The notes below the pieces were generated by a model that searched no databases, was not told the DNA's origin, and worked only from the letters and a program-made list of their open reading frames with translations. From NCBI RefSeq assembly GCF_016056275.1, contig NZ_JAECZA010000276.1:1-63984 (forward strand): DNA of 63,984 nt. The letters are read 5' to 3'. Origin of the DNA: Dendronalium phyllosphericum CENA369. GTDB taxonomy: Bacteria > Cyanobacteriota > Cyanobacteriia > Cyanobacteriales > Nostocaceae. The translations under genes were made by a program, and so were the position numbers. Positions 32,267-39,691 of this stretch are shown one piece after another. Position 1 is the first letter of the stretch, and each line of letters starts with the position of its first letter.

Positions 32267-33864
32267 TTGCCTGCCCGAAAAAAACGCATCGCTCGCTCCT
32301 CTTGATCGAAAACCTGTGTAAGAATCGGCTCGGCTTCACTGAGGAGTGTAAACAGGATATCTTTTAGTGAGTCATAATCACCAGTGAGGTTTTCACGCAG
32401 TTCATCAAATGAAAATTTGTCCTTAGGTAATTGTCTAATTGCTTCCTTAACAGATTCTTTGGTCATTTTGGTTATGGCTGTTTTTCTAGAAGTCATGGCT
32501 CTATTGGCTTTAGATGGTTGTGCTGCTCGATCGGTGCGAATCTGCTCCAACAGCGACGATACTGATTCATCGTTGGGATCTTGAGGCACTAGTTCACCAC
32601 GAAAGGCTTTAGCCAACAGCGCGGGTGTCAGACGCTCGACTTGGGCGTGGGCAGCTTGATAGTGGGCTTCGAGATGATTAATGTAGGCGAACAGTGCGTC
32701 AACTCGACAGACAATTTTGCGTTGTTCTGCAAGCGGTGGTAAAGCAAATGGATAGGGATTCAAAACTTCAAGTTTTATGTTTGGCTGTCCACCGCCTGCG
32801 TAAGAGATTCGCCGTATGTCTTCTTTACGGTGACGTAGAAAAAGCTCAATATATCTATTACTGAATTGATAACCGCTATCAATACCGATCATACTGTCAG
32901 TGAAGCACATATCGTAAGCCAGAATACCTGTATTGCCAATAGTTGATCCAACAATGGCAATGACAACGGTTCCCTTTGGGAATTTTTTGCTTACTGCTAA
33001 CCCTTTTTCATTCACTGTCTGCTTGTGAGAAGTTATCCATCCACCTTCGCTCGGCAGGTCACCTATCTGAATGAATGGATGTTCGCCATTAAAATAAGCA
33101 GGATCATTTCGCGGACGGACAGAAAATCTTCCTCTTGAGCATTGAGCGTAATTTCCAAGTGCTACCCATTCCCAGGTGTCTGGTAATAATGGTAAATCTT
33201 CTTTTGAAACGGCTAGGCTGTATGTTTTCTTTTTTACTAAAGCAGGTTCTATATCAAAATTTTCTTCTCGCCAATCCTCGGTTAGTTGCCCCGATGTTGC
33301 GGCTGCGAGGACAGCTTGGCGGAAGCGTTTGAGGATGGGGGGAATGCGCTCCAGTCTCTCTCGACAGGTATCAACCCTTGTAAGCAGGGCATCGAGCTTA
33401 TCAGCAATGCGTTTTTGTTCGTTGAGTGGGGCGAGGGGAAGTTCAATCTCGGCAATATCTTTCTTATTAAATCCATTTTGAGCTGAACGAGAAACTAGAC
33501 GCAATGGTGCTTGAAATATCTCAGACCTCAATAGATGATATACAAACCGCCTATCTATTGCTTCTGGAATATCTACCTTTGCCATTGCCACATTATAAGC
33601 ACCAGAAAGCCCTGTTAATATTCGTCCTAAAGATGCGCCATATCTGGCAATGAGAATGTCTTGCTCAGTACATCTTTTTATAGTATGTGTATCGCGAATG
33701 TAAGTAGGAACAGGGTGTTCACCAAAGTCCCGAATCTGTAACAGTTGTATGTAACCAGGCTGGGGTTCATATTGGAAGTTACTTTTGGGAGGCTGTGTAC
33801 CACCCTGAATATCAAATACATCCATAAACTTGGTTAGCGTCCAGCCTTCAGGAAGTTCGTTCAC
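32263..33864 (-). CDS. hsdS: Type I restriction-modification specificity subunit HsdS, with C-terminal extension
   Basis: 533 aa, GTG start overlapping the hsdM stop by 4 bp (GTGA). Two target-recognition halves are seen: TLTKFMDVFDIQGGTQPPKS with IAEIELPLAPLNEQKRIADK, and TWEWVALGNYAQCSRG with PYPFALPPLAEQRKIVCRVD. Each is followed by a helical spacer, as in HsdS. After residue 420 there is an extra 110-residue tail rich in Lys and Asp ending SFDELRENLTGDYDSLKDIL, absent from classic HsdS. The two halves set which DNA sequence the complex reads. Confidence 0.88.
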   Translation of the reverse strand: MNELPEGWTLTKFMDVFDIQGGTQPPKSNFQYEPQPGYIQLLQIRDFGEHPVPTYIRDTHTIKRCTEQDILIARYGASLGRILTGLSGAYNVAMAKVDIPEAIDRRFVYHLLRSEIFQAPLRLVSRSAQNGFNKKDIAEIELPLAPLNEQKRIADKLDALLTRVDTCRERLERIPPILKRFRQAVLAAATSGQLTEDWREENFDIEPALVKKKTYSLAVSKEDLPLLPDTWEWVALGNYAQCSRGRFSVRPRNDPAYFNGEHPFIQIGDLPSEGGWITSHKQTVNEKGLAVSKKFPKGTVVIAIVGSTIGNTGILAYDMCFTDSMIGIDSGYQFSNRYIELFLRHRKEDIRRISYAGGGQPNIKLEVLNPYPFALPPLAEQRKIVCRVDALFAYINHLEAHYQAAHAQVERLTPALLAKAFRGELVPQDPNDESVSSLLEQIRTDRAAQPSKANRAMTSRKTAITKMTKESVKEAIRQLPKDKFSFDELRENLTGDYDSLKDILFTLLSEAEPILTQVFDQEERAMRFFRAGK

Positions 33865-35318
33865 GCTTCAACTTCCTCTGCCAACTCTCCCAAAATTCCG
33901 CGCAATTCTTCCAGAGCGGCTTCAAGTTCGGCCATCGCTTCTTGTACGAGTGCCGCTGGTTCGAGTTGTGCATCTGTGTCAGCTTCGTTTTCGTATTTAA
34001 GCCAGGAAATATCCAGATTGTCACTGCGTTCAGCGATCCATTCACGGGTAAATTTTCTGAAACGCCCTTGCTCGCCAGTATCTACGCGCTTAGTAAGACT
34101 AGCAGGGCTACCAAGAGGGTCATCGCCAAAGGCAACTTCAAACTCAGCAAAGTGCTTACGTGTGAGTTGAGTGCGCTTGCCAAACTGCGATATGTTAGCA
34201 CGCAGATCATACACCCAAACTTCTTGGGTATTACCGTTTTCTTTTTTACCACAAGTGAAAAACAGCACGTTAGTCTTAACACCCTGAGCGTAAAAAATAC
34301 CACTTGGTAGGCGCAAGATCGTATGTAGATTGCACTTTTCCATCAATTCAGTGCGAATCTGCTTACCCACATTGCTGTCAAATAACACATTGTCTGGAAA
34401 AACTGCCGCAGCACGTCCACCGGGCTTGAGACCAGCATAAATATGTTGCAAGAAGCAAAATTGTTTATTACTGGTAGAAAAAGTGAAGTCCTTGCGAGTA
34501 GCTAGACCACCCCCTTTCTTTGAGCCGAAAGGTGGATTGGTAAGGATCAGCGTCGCTTTCGGCAATGCTGATCCCTCTGGCGAAAGCGTATCGCCATAGT
34601 GGATACCTGCCCCTTGCGGGTCAAACTCTAGCCCATGCAGCATTAGATTCATTAACGCCAGACGGTGCGTGTCCTGCACATGCTCCATACCGTAAAAAGT
34701 ATTGCTACGGTACTTGTGCTTCTGTTTTTTTGTCCAGGTATTGGGATCACTGTTTTCGCGTATGTAACGATTGGCGGCAATTAAAAAACCGCCTGTTCCT
34801 GCTGCGGGGTCTTGAATAATGTCCTCCAACGTAGGGCGCATAACATGCACCATACTATCGATCAGCGAACGGGGCGTAAAGTACTGACCAGCACCGGATT
34901 TCTTTTCATTGGCGTTCTTTTCCAGCAGCCCTTCATACACGTCACCCAGACCTTCTCGCCGAGCACTGTACCAGTCAAGTTTGTCGATTTCGGTGACTAG
35001 TGTAGAAAGCGTGTTGGGCTTTTTGATAGAAGAACTGGCGTTAGCAAAAATTTCTTTCACGAGCGTGGAACCGTTACTACCAAGATGGAGCAACAGGAGT
35101 TTGTAAAAATCCAAACGCTCAGTTGCTGCTCTGCCTTCTAGGTCGTCCCAGCGATAACCCTCAGGAAGTAGGTTTTCTGTGCCAGTCTCTTTTGCCATCT
35201 TCAAAAACAACAGGTACGTCAGTTCAATGACGTATTGGTGATACGTCACGCCATCATCCTTGAGGACGTTACAGAGATTCCATAGCTTGGCGACGATATC
35301 GTGGGTAATGGTAGTCAT
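33861..35318 (-). CDS. hsdM: Type I DNA methyltransferase subunit HsdM
   Basis: 485 aa from MTTITHDIVAKLWNL; an in-frame GTG at 35330, better spaced from GAGGT, would add four residues. N-terminal helical domain (DDGVTYHQYVIELTYLLFLK), then the N6-adenine methylase core: motif I DPAAGTGGF near 172 and the catalytic NPPF in LTNPPFGSKKGG near 260. AGQYFTPRSLIDSMV marks the family. It would methylate host DNA at the site chosen by HsdS and so mark self. First gene of the operon. No hsdR is found in the element or elsewhere in the window. Confidence 0.9.
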   Translation of the reverse strand: MTTITHDIVAKLWNLCNVLKDDGVTYHQYVIELTYLLFLKMAKETGTENLLPEGYRWDDLEGRAATERLDFYKLLLLHLGSNGSTLVKEIFANASSSIKKPNTLSTLVTEIDKLDWYSARREGLGDVYEGLLEKNANEKKSGAGQYFTPRSLIDSMVHVMRPTLEDIIQDPAAGTGGFLIAANRYIRENSDPNTWTKKQKHKYRSNTFYGMEHVQDTHRLALMNLMLHGLEFDPQGAGIHYGDTLSPEGSALPKATLILTNPPFGSKKGGGLATRKDFTFSTSNKQFCFLQHIYAGLKPGGRAAAVFPDNVLFDSNVGKQIRTELMEKCNLHTILRLPSGIFYAQGVKTNVLFFTCGKKENGNTQEVWVYDLRANISQFGKRTQLTRKHFAEFEVAFGDDPLGSPASLTKRVDTGEQGRFRKFTREWIAERSDNLDISWLKYENEADTDAQLEPAALVQEAMAELEAALEELRGILGELAEEVEA

Positions 35319-35351
35319 AAGCGATATCACTTTACCTCAACAAGGGAATCT

Positions 35352-35540
35352 TTATTGCAGCCAATCTCTAATCGACTCTTTTAAAGCCTGCGACACTTGC
35401 AGACAAGCACAGTCGATTTCAAAAGTAATTTTTAGGTCTTGAGGAACCCTCCTCTGAAACTCTCTACTTTTCTCTAGCATTACTATTTTTAGCAAAATTT
35501 CGCGGCTTTCATTGTTGCACAGCCTATGAACAAAATCCAT
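35352..35540 (-). CDS. Possible small ORF between regulator and hsdM
   Basis: 62 codons from an ATG without a clear ribosome site: MDFVHRLCNNESREILLKIV ... LKITFEIDCACLQVSQALKE. The open frame begins directly after the stop codon of the ribbon-helix-helix gene, in the same frame. The helical composition looks protein-like, but no family is recognised. It may be a small cargo gene or a chance ORF. Confidence 0.3.
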   Translation of the reverse strand: MDFVHRLCNNESREILLKIVMLEKSREFQRRVPQDLKITFEIDCACLQVSQALKESIRDWLQ

Positions 35541-35582
35541 GTATTGCTCAAAGGTGAAATAACGATGGCATAAGCGTGATTA

Positions 35583-35783
35583 TTATTGCTGTGGATTCTG
35601 TTGCTTTTCTCGCTCTTCAACCGCCTTACTGACAATTCTCACAACAAGATTACTGATAGGACGGTCTTCTTCTTCCGCCCATCTCACCAACGCCTCGTGG
35701 ATATCTTTGGGGAAATATATTGAAGTTTGTACGCGATCGCTTTGGCTCATCAACTCTATAAGGATTTGTCGCCAATCCATCAT
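35583..35783 (-). CDS. Ribbon-helix-helix (CopG/Arc-like) regulator
   Basis: 66 aa. RVQTSIYFPKDIHEALVRWA followed by EEEDRPISNLVVRIVSKAVEE fits the ribbon-helix-helix pattern: an initial DNA-reading strand, then two helices. It is divergent from cas12k, with a 192-bp shared region. Small repressors in this position control cas12k in several V-K elements, so it may repress cas12k and itself; it could also control the hsd operon that lies downstream on its own strand. Confidence 0.7.
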   Translation of the reverse strand: MMDWRQILIELMSQSDRVQTSIYFPKDIHEALVRWAEEEDRPISNLVVRIVSKAVEEREKQQNPQQ

Positions 35784-35810
35784 ACCCTCACAACCTTTTT
35801 ACAAGGCTCA

Positions 35811-35870
35811 ATAATGTTTAACAATGTGTGGCAATGTTTTTATGGTAGATTGAAAACATTGTTGAACAAG
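35811..35870. promoter_or_regulatory. Repeat cluster in the regulator/cas12k divergent promoter
   Basis: ATAATGTTTAACAATGTGTG, GCAATGTTTTTATGG and AAAACATTGTTGAACAAG contain direct and inverted copies of an AACATTGTT-like core. They lie 105-165 bases before the cas12k start. The same core occurs before the HTH operon and tniQ at 28541-28580. Probable operator sites. Confidence 0.55.
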
Positions 35871-35975
35871 TACAACAGTCACGAGATTTGTGTATGGCGA
35901 TCGCGTCAAGAAGTGGCGATCGTTATCTGGCAAAGACCAATAAGAAATTATTTGTTTTACGGAAAGGTTGCTACT

Positions 35976-37973
35976 ATGAGCCGCAAGAGTAATAGCAAAT
36001 CTACGTCTGCAATTCATAGAACCATTAGATGCTATTTACACGCTAGCGAAGATGTACTTCGTAAAGTTTGGGAAGAAATGACCCAAACAAATACTCCTCT
36101 GATTGTTCAACTATTGAAACTTGTAAGTGAGCAACCAGGATTTGAAGTCAATAAAGAAAATGGAACAATAACTAAAAAAGAAATCACAGAATTACGTAAA
36201 CCTCTAACAGATAATTCTGATTTTCAAGAACAGTCAGGCCGTCTGAAGTCATCAGCAGACTCCTTAGTAACAGAGGTTTATTCCTCATGGCTTGCGTTAT
36301 ATCAAAAAAGAAAAAAGCAGAAAGAAGGTAAAGAATACTTTCTTAACAATATACTTAAAAGTGATGCTGAACTTGTGCAAGAAAGTCAATGTGATTTACA
36401 GATTATACGATGTAAAGCGCAAGAAATCCTGAACCACCCAGAAAAATTATTAGAATCAATTTCTAATAATACGAATACAAAGAAAAACAGGTCATCAACA
36501 AAACAGAGTGAAGAAAGTAATAATAAAAAAATAAAAGCAACTAAAAATAAAGCCTCCAAAGAAAATATAGATAAAAATCCTCCAGAAGCATTAACTGATA
36601 TTTTATATAAAATTTCTAAATCAGCCCAGGATATTCTAACTAAATGTGCAGTTGCCTACCTGATAAAAAATAATAATAAAGTTAGTGACCTAGAGGAAGA
36701 TATAACAAAATTAGAAAAGCGTCGCACTCAAAAGCAAGTAGAGATTAAGCGTCTAGAAGAACAGCTACACAATACTCGATTACCTAATGGTCGAGATATA
36801 ACAGGAACACAATATAGCCAAGCATTTAACAATTTAATGAATCAAGTACCCCAAGATAATGAAGAATTTGCACAATGGATAGCTACTTTTTTGAAAAAAG
36901 TATCAAATCTACCATACCCAATAAATTATGGTTCTGGCGATTTAAGTTGGTACAAAAATGAAAAAGAAAAGATTTTTGTTTATTTTAATGGTTGGTCTCA
37001 ATACCACTTTCAAATTTGTTGTAATAAACGCCAACTTCATTTTTTTAAACGCTTTTTAGAAGATTACAAAGCTTTAGAAGCAAGTGAAAAGGAAGAAGAA
37101 AAGCTTTCTGGTAGCTTGGTTACACTACGTTCTGCACATTTATTATGGCAAGAAGGGAAAGGTAAGGGTGAACCGTGGAAAGTCCATAAATTAGCCCTGC
37201 ATTGTACCTATGATGCTCGTTTATTAACAGCAGAGGGTACTGAGGAAGTGAGACAAGAAAAGACTGATAAGGTTCAAAAAGAAGTAGATGAAGCAAAAAG
37301 TAATGAAAACCTCGATAGTAAACAACAAAAAAAACTGAATAAAAATAAATCTTCGTTGTCTCGACTGAAGAATTCATTTGTTCGTCCTAGTAAATCGGCT
37401 TATCAAGGTCAATCTAATATAATTGTTGGTGTTAGTTTACATCCTGTTGAATTAGTAACACTTGTTGTAGTTGATGCCAATACTAAAAAAATACTCGCCT
37501 GTAAAACGGTCAAAGAGCTACTAGGCGATGCTTTTCCCCTGTTAAGTCGTAGAAGAAGACAACAAGTTCATTTTCGTAAGGAGAGAGAAAAAGCTCAGAA
37601 AAAAGATTCTCCATGTCATCTAGGGGAGGCCAAGCTAGGAGAATATGTTGATAGTCTGCTGGCAAAACGAATAGTGGAAGTCGCTAAAGAATATCAGGCT
37701 GGGCGTATTGTATTACCTGGATTAAAAGGCATTAGGGAAATTCGTACTAGCGCAATTCAAGCAAAGGCAGAAACTAAATTTCCAGGCAATATCAATGCAC
37801 AAGAAATATATGTGAAGGAATATAATCTCCAGATACACAATTGGAGCTACAGCAGGCTTCAAGAATCTATAAAATCAAAAGCTGCTGAATTAAAAATTAG
37901 TATTAAATTTGGTACACAGGCATCTTATGGTACTCTTCAAGAAAAAGCGAGAGATTTAGCATTGTCTGCTTAG
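35976..37973 (+). CDS. cas12k: Cas12k, RNA-guided nuclease-dead effector of the CAST
   Basis: 665 aa from the ATG at 35976, preceded by GGAAAGG; the open frame extends 83 codons upstream, but those do not fit the family. The first residues after the basic tail (IRCYLHASEDVLRKVWEEMT, NTPLIVQLLKLVSEQPGFEV) match the Cas12k N terminus. Conserved later blocks are HFFKRFLEDYKALEASEKEE, GKGEPWKVHKLALHC, FVRPSKSAYQGQSN and LLSRRRRQQVHFRKER. The RuvC-I position reads IIVGVSLHPVELVT without the catalytic Asp, as in known Cas12k, so it binds and unwinds target DNA but does not cut. It guides TniQ, TnsC and TnsB to the site. Confidence 0.95.
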   Translation: MSRKSNSKSTSAIHRTIRCYLHASEDVLRKVWEEMTQTNTPLIVQLLKLVSEQPGFEVNKENGTITKKEITELRKPLTDNSDFQEQSGRLKSSADSLVTEVYSSWLALYQKRKKQKEGKEYFLNNILKSDAELVQESQCDLQIIRCKAQEILNHPEKLLESISNNTNTKKNRSSTKQSEESNNKKIKATKNKASKENIDKNPPEALTDILYKISKSAQDILTKCAVAYLIKNNNKVSDLEEDITKLEKRRTQKQVEIKRLEEQLHNTRLPNGRDITGTQYSQAFNNLMNQVPQDNEEFAQWIATFLKKVSNLPYPINYGSGDLSWYKNEKEKIFVYFNGWSQYHFQICCNKRQLHFFKRFLEDYKALEASEKEEEKLSGSLVTLRSAHLLWQEGKGKGEPWKVHKLALHCTYDARLLTAEGTEEVRQEKTDKVQKEVDEAKSNENLDSKQQKKLNKNKSSLSRLKNSFVRPSKSAYQGQSNIIVGVSLHPVELVTLVVVDANTKKILACKTVKELLGDAFPLLSRRRRQQVHFRKEREKAQKKDSPCHLGEAKLGEYVDSLLAKRIVEVAKEYQAGRIVLPGLKGIREIRTSAIQAKAETKFPGNINAQEIYVKEYNLQIHNWSYSRLQESIKSKAAELKISIKFGTQASYGTLQEKARDLALSA

Positions 37974-38104
37974 TAATGCAAAATTCATACTATTGGTAGA
38001 TAAATTTCTATCTAAATGTTGTAACATCTAGTTTAATAAATCGGTGCCATCTACTATGATGCGACAGTATAACCCCTTTGTTTAGATACTGTAAGAATGG
38101 GTTA

Positions 38105-38510
38105 GTTTATTAACGACGCTTGCAAAAGTGTTTTCTTTCTGACCCTGGTAGCTGCCAACTCTACCTGTGCGTTCATCTAAATGTTTGTTAGCAGTAATTG
38201 TTTGGGTAAGTAAATGCTGCTTTTAGATGAGAAAGGACTCGCACCGAGACGCATGGGAAGTATAAGGTGTTAGGGTTCCAAACAGCCCAGAGCCTTAGCT
38301 CTTGACATCAAACTTTTTTAGCTTGGTGTTACGTGCCAGAGCGGCCTGTACTACTGAAATCTAAGATTTTGGTTTTACGAGGAAGATCATTACCTCTTAC
38401 TTTACAACAAAGTAAGGGTACGGGTATACCGTTATGGTGGCTATCGAACAAACTACCCCCTAATTTTTATTTTTGGCAAGCCAAAGCGGGGGCAAAATCC
38501 CTGGGGTGCT
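38105..38510 (+). ncRNA. tracrRNA region of the type V-K system
   Basis: TTTCTGACCCTGGTAGCTGC (38136-38155) is strongly conserved in known V-K tracrRNAs. Near the 3' end GGTGGCTATCGAACAAACTA leads into CCCCC (38456-38460), which pairs with GGGGG (38488-38492). It is followed by an AATCCC anti-repeat (38496-38501) able to pair with the GGGTT of the CRISPR repeat, as in the characterised ShCAST RNA. The spacing between the 5' and 3' conserved parts is longer than in ShCAST. Ends are estimated. Confidence 0.75.
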
Positions 38511-38660
38511 GCCAAATACCTAAAACTATTGTTTGCACTGGGTATTACTGTTTTAGTCATGAATAAAATTTTATTCATTGACCGTAGAAAATAGTAGTTA
38601 AAGAAGGCGTGCCATATTTGCCTTCAAAAACCATTGTTGGCAAGAGTTTTCAGTGGTAGG
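38511..38660 (+). promoter_or_regulatory. CRISPR leader
   Basis: AT-rich stretch between the tracrRNA region and the first repeat. It contains a perfect 20-base palindrome ATGAATAAAATTTTATTCAT (38559-38578), which could form a short hairpin or bind a dimeric protein. No ORF. Confidence 0.4.
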
Positions 38661-39134
38661 CTTTCCAAAGCCATTACGTTAGGTGGTGGGTTGAAAGAAC
38701 CGCCCCAACCATCTGTATCTGAGCCGCAGATGACTTTCCAAAGCCATTACGTTAGGTGGTGGGTTGAAAGTGGAATTCGGATGAAACCAAAGTGCTAAAA
38801 AAATCTTTCCAAAGCCATTACGTTAGGTGGTGGGTTGAAAGGGAAGATTTGTAAATATATTCTCGTCGCCATGCTGGGCTTTCCAAAGCCATTACGTTAG
38901 GTGGTGGGTTGAAAGATTTGATTTTGCATTGCAGCGATCGCTGGGGATGTTCGCTTTCCAAAGCCATTACGTTAGGTGGTGGGTTGAAAGAATGAGAACT
39001 CAACCTTTCTAAACTTGCTAACTTAAACTTTCCAAAGCCATTACGTTAGGTGGTGGGTTGAAAGTTATAGATTTGAAAATAGGCGGCACTATTTCTGGCT
39101 TTCCAAAGCCATTACGTTAGGTAGTGGGTTGAAG
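38661..39134 (+). CRISPR. Type V-K CRISPR array, 7 repeats and 6 spacers
   Basis: 37-bp repeats begin CTTTCCAAAGCCATTACG and end GGTGGTGGGTTGAAAG, matching the 3' end of other V-K repeats. Repeat starts are 38661, 38734, 38805, 38879, 38954, 39028 and 39099. Spacers are 34-38 bp. The last repeat has two changes and one missing base, as usual at the trailer end. Transcription is to the right. None of the six spacers matches elsewhere in this window by eye. There are no adaptation genes, so the array would be extended only in trans. Confidence 0.95.
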
Positions 39135-39176
39135 TTCTTCTTGTTGAAGACACTACTTTAGTTATATAATTCTGTA

Positions 39177-39210
39177 TTAGGGTGGTTTGAAAGGAGCGCT
39201 GCGATCGCAC
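39177..39210 (+). ncRNA. Delocalised homing crRNA: truncated repeat plus 17-nt spacer
   Basis: TTAGGGTGGTTTGAAAG (39177-39193) is a shortened, altered copy of the repeat 3' half. It is followed by GAGCGCTGCGATCGCAC (39194-39210). These 17 bases match tRNA-Ala at 39603-39619 perfectly, and identity stops after them. The matched site has GGTA (39620-39623, minus strand) as a PAM. Such short off-array guides direct V-K CASTs to tRNA attachment sites. Confidence 0.92.
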
Positions 39211-39408
39211 GTAAAACGCAGCTATTTTATAGTAATGGAGCCTCTGCTTGGATGAAAACAGCAAAAGGAGAGGTAGTAGATTTTTATAATTAGACTCCAA
39301 AATAAAGTACTTTATAGCTAGTCTTGTAATTCAAGAAGCTTGGGCTTTCTGTCACAACACAAATTAAATCAGAGAACATATATTTTGACGAGTTTAATAG
39401 GCTAATTT
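39211..39408. other. Spacer region between homing guide and right end
   Basis: A short frame can be read as QLFYSNGASAWMKTAKGE to a stop near 39290, without a start signal; I treat it as remnant or noise. Nothing else recognised. Confidence 0.3.
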
Positions 39409-39409
39409 T

Positions 39410-39565
39410 GGACAATAATTCTTTAAAACTGGTTTCAACTCTGGACAATAATTCTTTAAAACTGGATTGATCGCTGTAAGTCAGGAAAATACGTAACTTA
39501 TGTTCCTTATCTTCGTAAAATTGGACAATAATTCTTTAAAAGTGACAATAATTATTTAATGTACA
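39410..39565 (-). repeat. CAST right end with four TnsB-type repeats
   Basis: GGACAATAATTCTTTAAAA occurs at 39410-39428, 39443-39461 and 39523-39541. The terminal TGACAATAATTATTTAATG plus TACA occupies 39543-39565. Read inward this gives TGTACATTAAATAATTATTG, matching the left end. More sites than the left end, arranged at uneven spacing, as usual in Tn7-like elements. Confidence 0.88.
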
Positions 39566-39570
39566 TATGG
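39566..39570. repeat. Target site duplication, right copy (TATGG)
   Basis: Identical to 23356-23360. It overlaps the discriminator base and the last two acceptor-stem bases of the adjacent tRNA, so the insertion lies directly behind the mature tRNA sequence. Confidence 0.8.
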
Positions 39571-39640
39571 AGAATAGGGAAGTCGAATCCCTGACCTCTG
39601 CGGTGCGATCGCAGCGCTCTACCAGCTGAGCTAATTCCCC
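39568..39640 (-). tRNA. tRNA-Ala (anticodon CGC)
   Basis: 73 nt on the minus strand. Acceptor stem GGGGAAT/ATTCTCC includes the G3:U70 pair that identifies alanine tRNA. D arm GCTC-AGCTGGTA-GAGC, anticodon arm CTGCG-ATCGCAC-CGCAG with CGC at 34-36, T arm AGGGA-TTCGACT-TCCCT, discriminator A73. CCA is not encoded. It is the attachment site of the CAST: the D-loop GGTA serves as PAM and positions 22-38 are the protospacer. The tRNA is left whole by the insertion. Confidence 0.93.
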
Positions 39641-39691
39641 TTAATCAGTGCTGAGTCTTACTAACTCAACATCTCACTATCAGATGATATT

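Larger units (their letters stand above)
23361..39565 (+). mobile_element. Type V-K CRISPR-associated transposon (Cas12k CAST), complete
   Basis: 16,205 bp bounded by TGTCCATTAAAT on the left and ATTTAATGTACA on the right, with a 5-bp TATGG duplication. It encodes TnsB, TnsC, TniQ and Cas12k, plus a tracrRNA region, a CRISPR array, a tRNA-homing guide and cargo (regulators, a nuclease-like protein, hsdM-hsdS-ATPase-HNH). No tnsA, cas1 or cas2 is present, as expected for this class. The right, CRISPR-side end abuts the 3' end of a tRNA-Ala gene matched by the homing guide. The duplication and clean ends say it arrived by transposition and has stayed intact since. Confidence 0.93.

Noticed and set aside
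35727-35975. Upstream extension of the cas12k frame by 83 codons
   Set aside because: It covers the divergent promoter and does not resemble Cas12k; the ATG at 35976 has a ribosome site.
38818-39003. Minus-strand ORF across the CRISPR array
   Set aside because: It is read-through of repeats; the same peptide recurs with each repeat.
23361-39565. tnsA, cas1, cas2 or hsdR genes within the element
   Set aside because: None found in any frame; their absence is normal for V-K except hsdR, which is noted as a finding.
39568-39640. Damage to the tRNA by CAST insertion
   Set aside because: All stems and the discriminator base are intact; the duplication restores the end.
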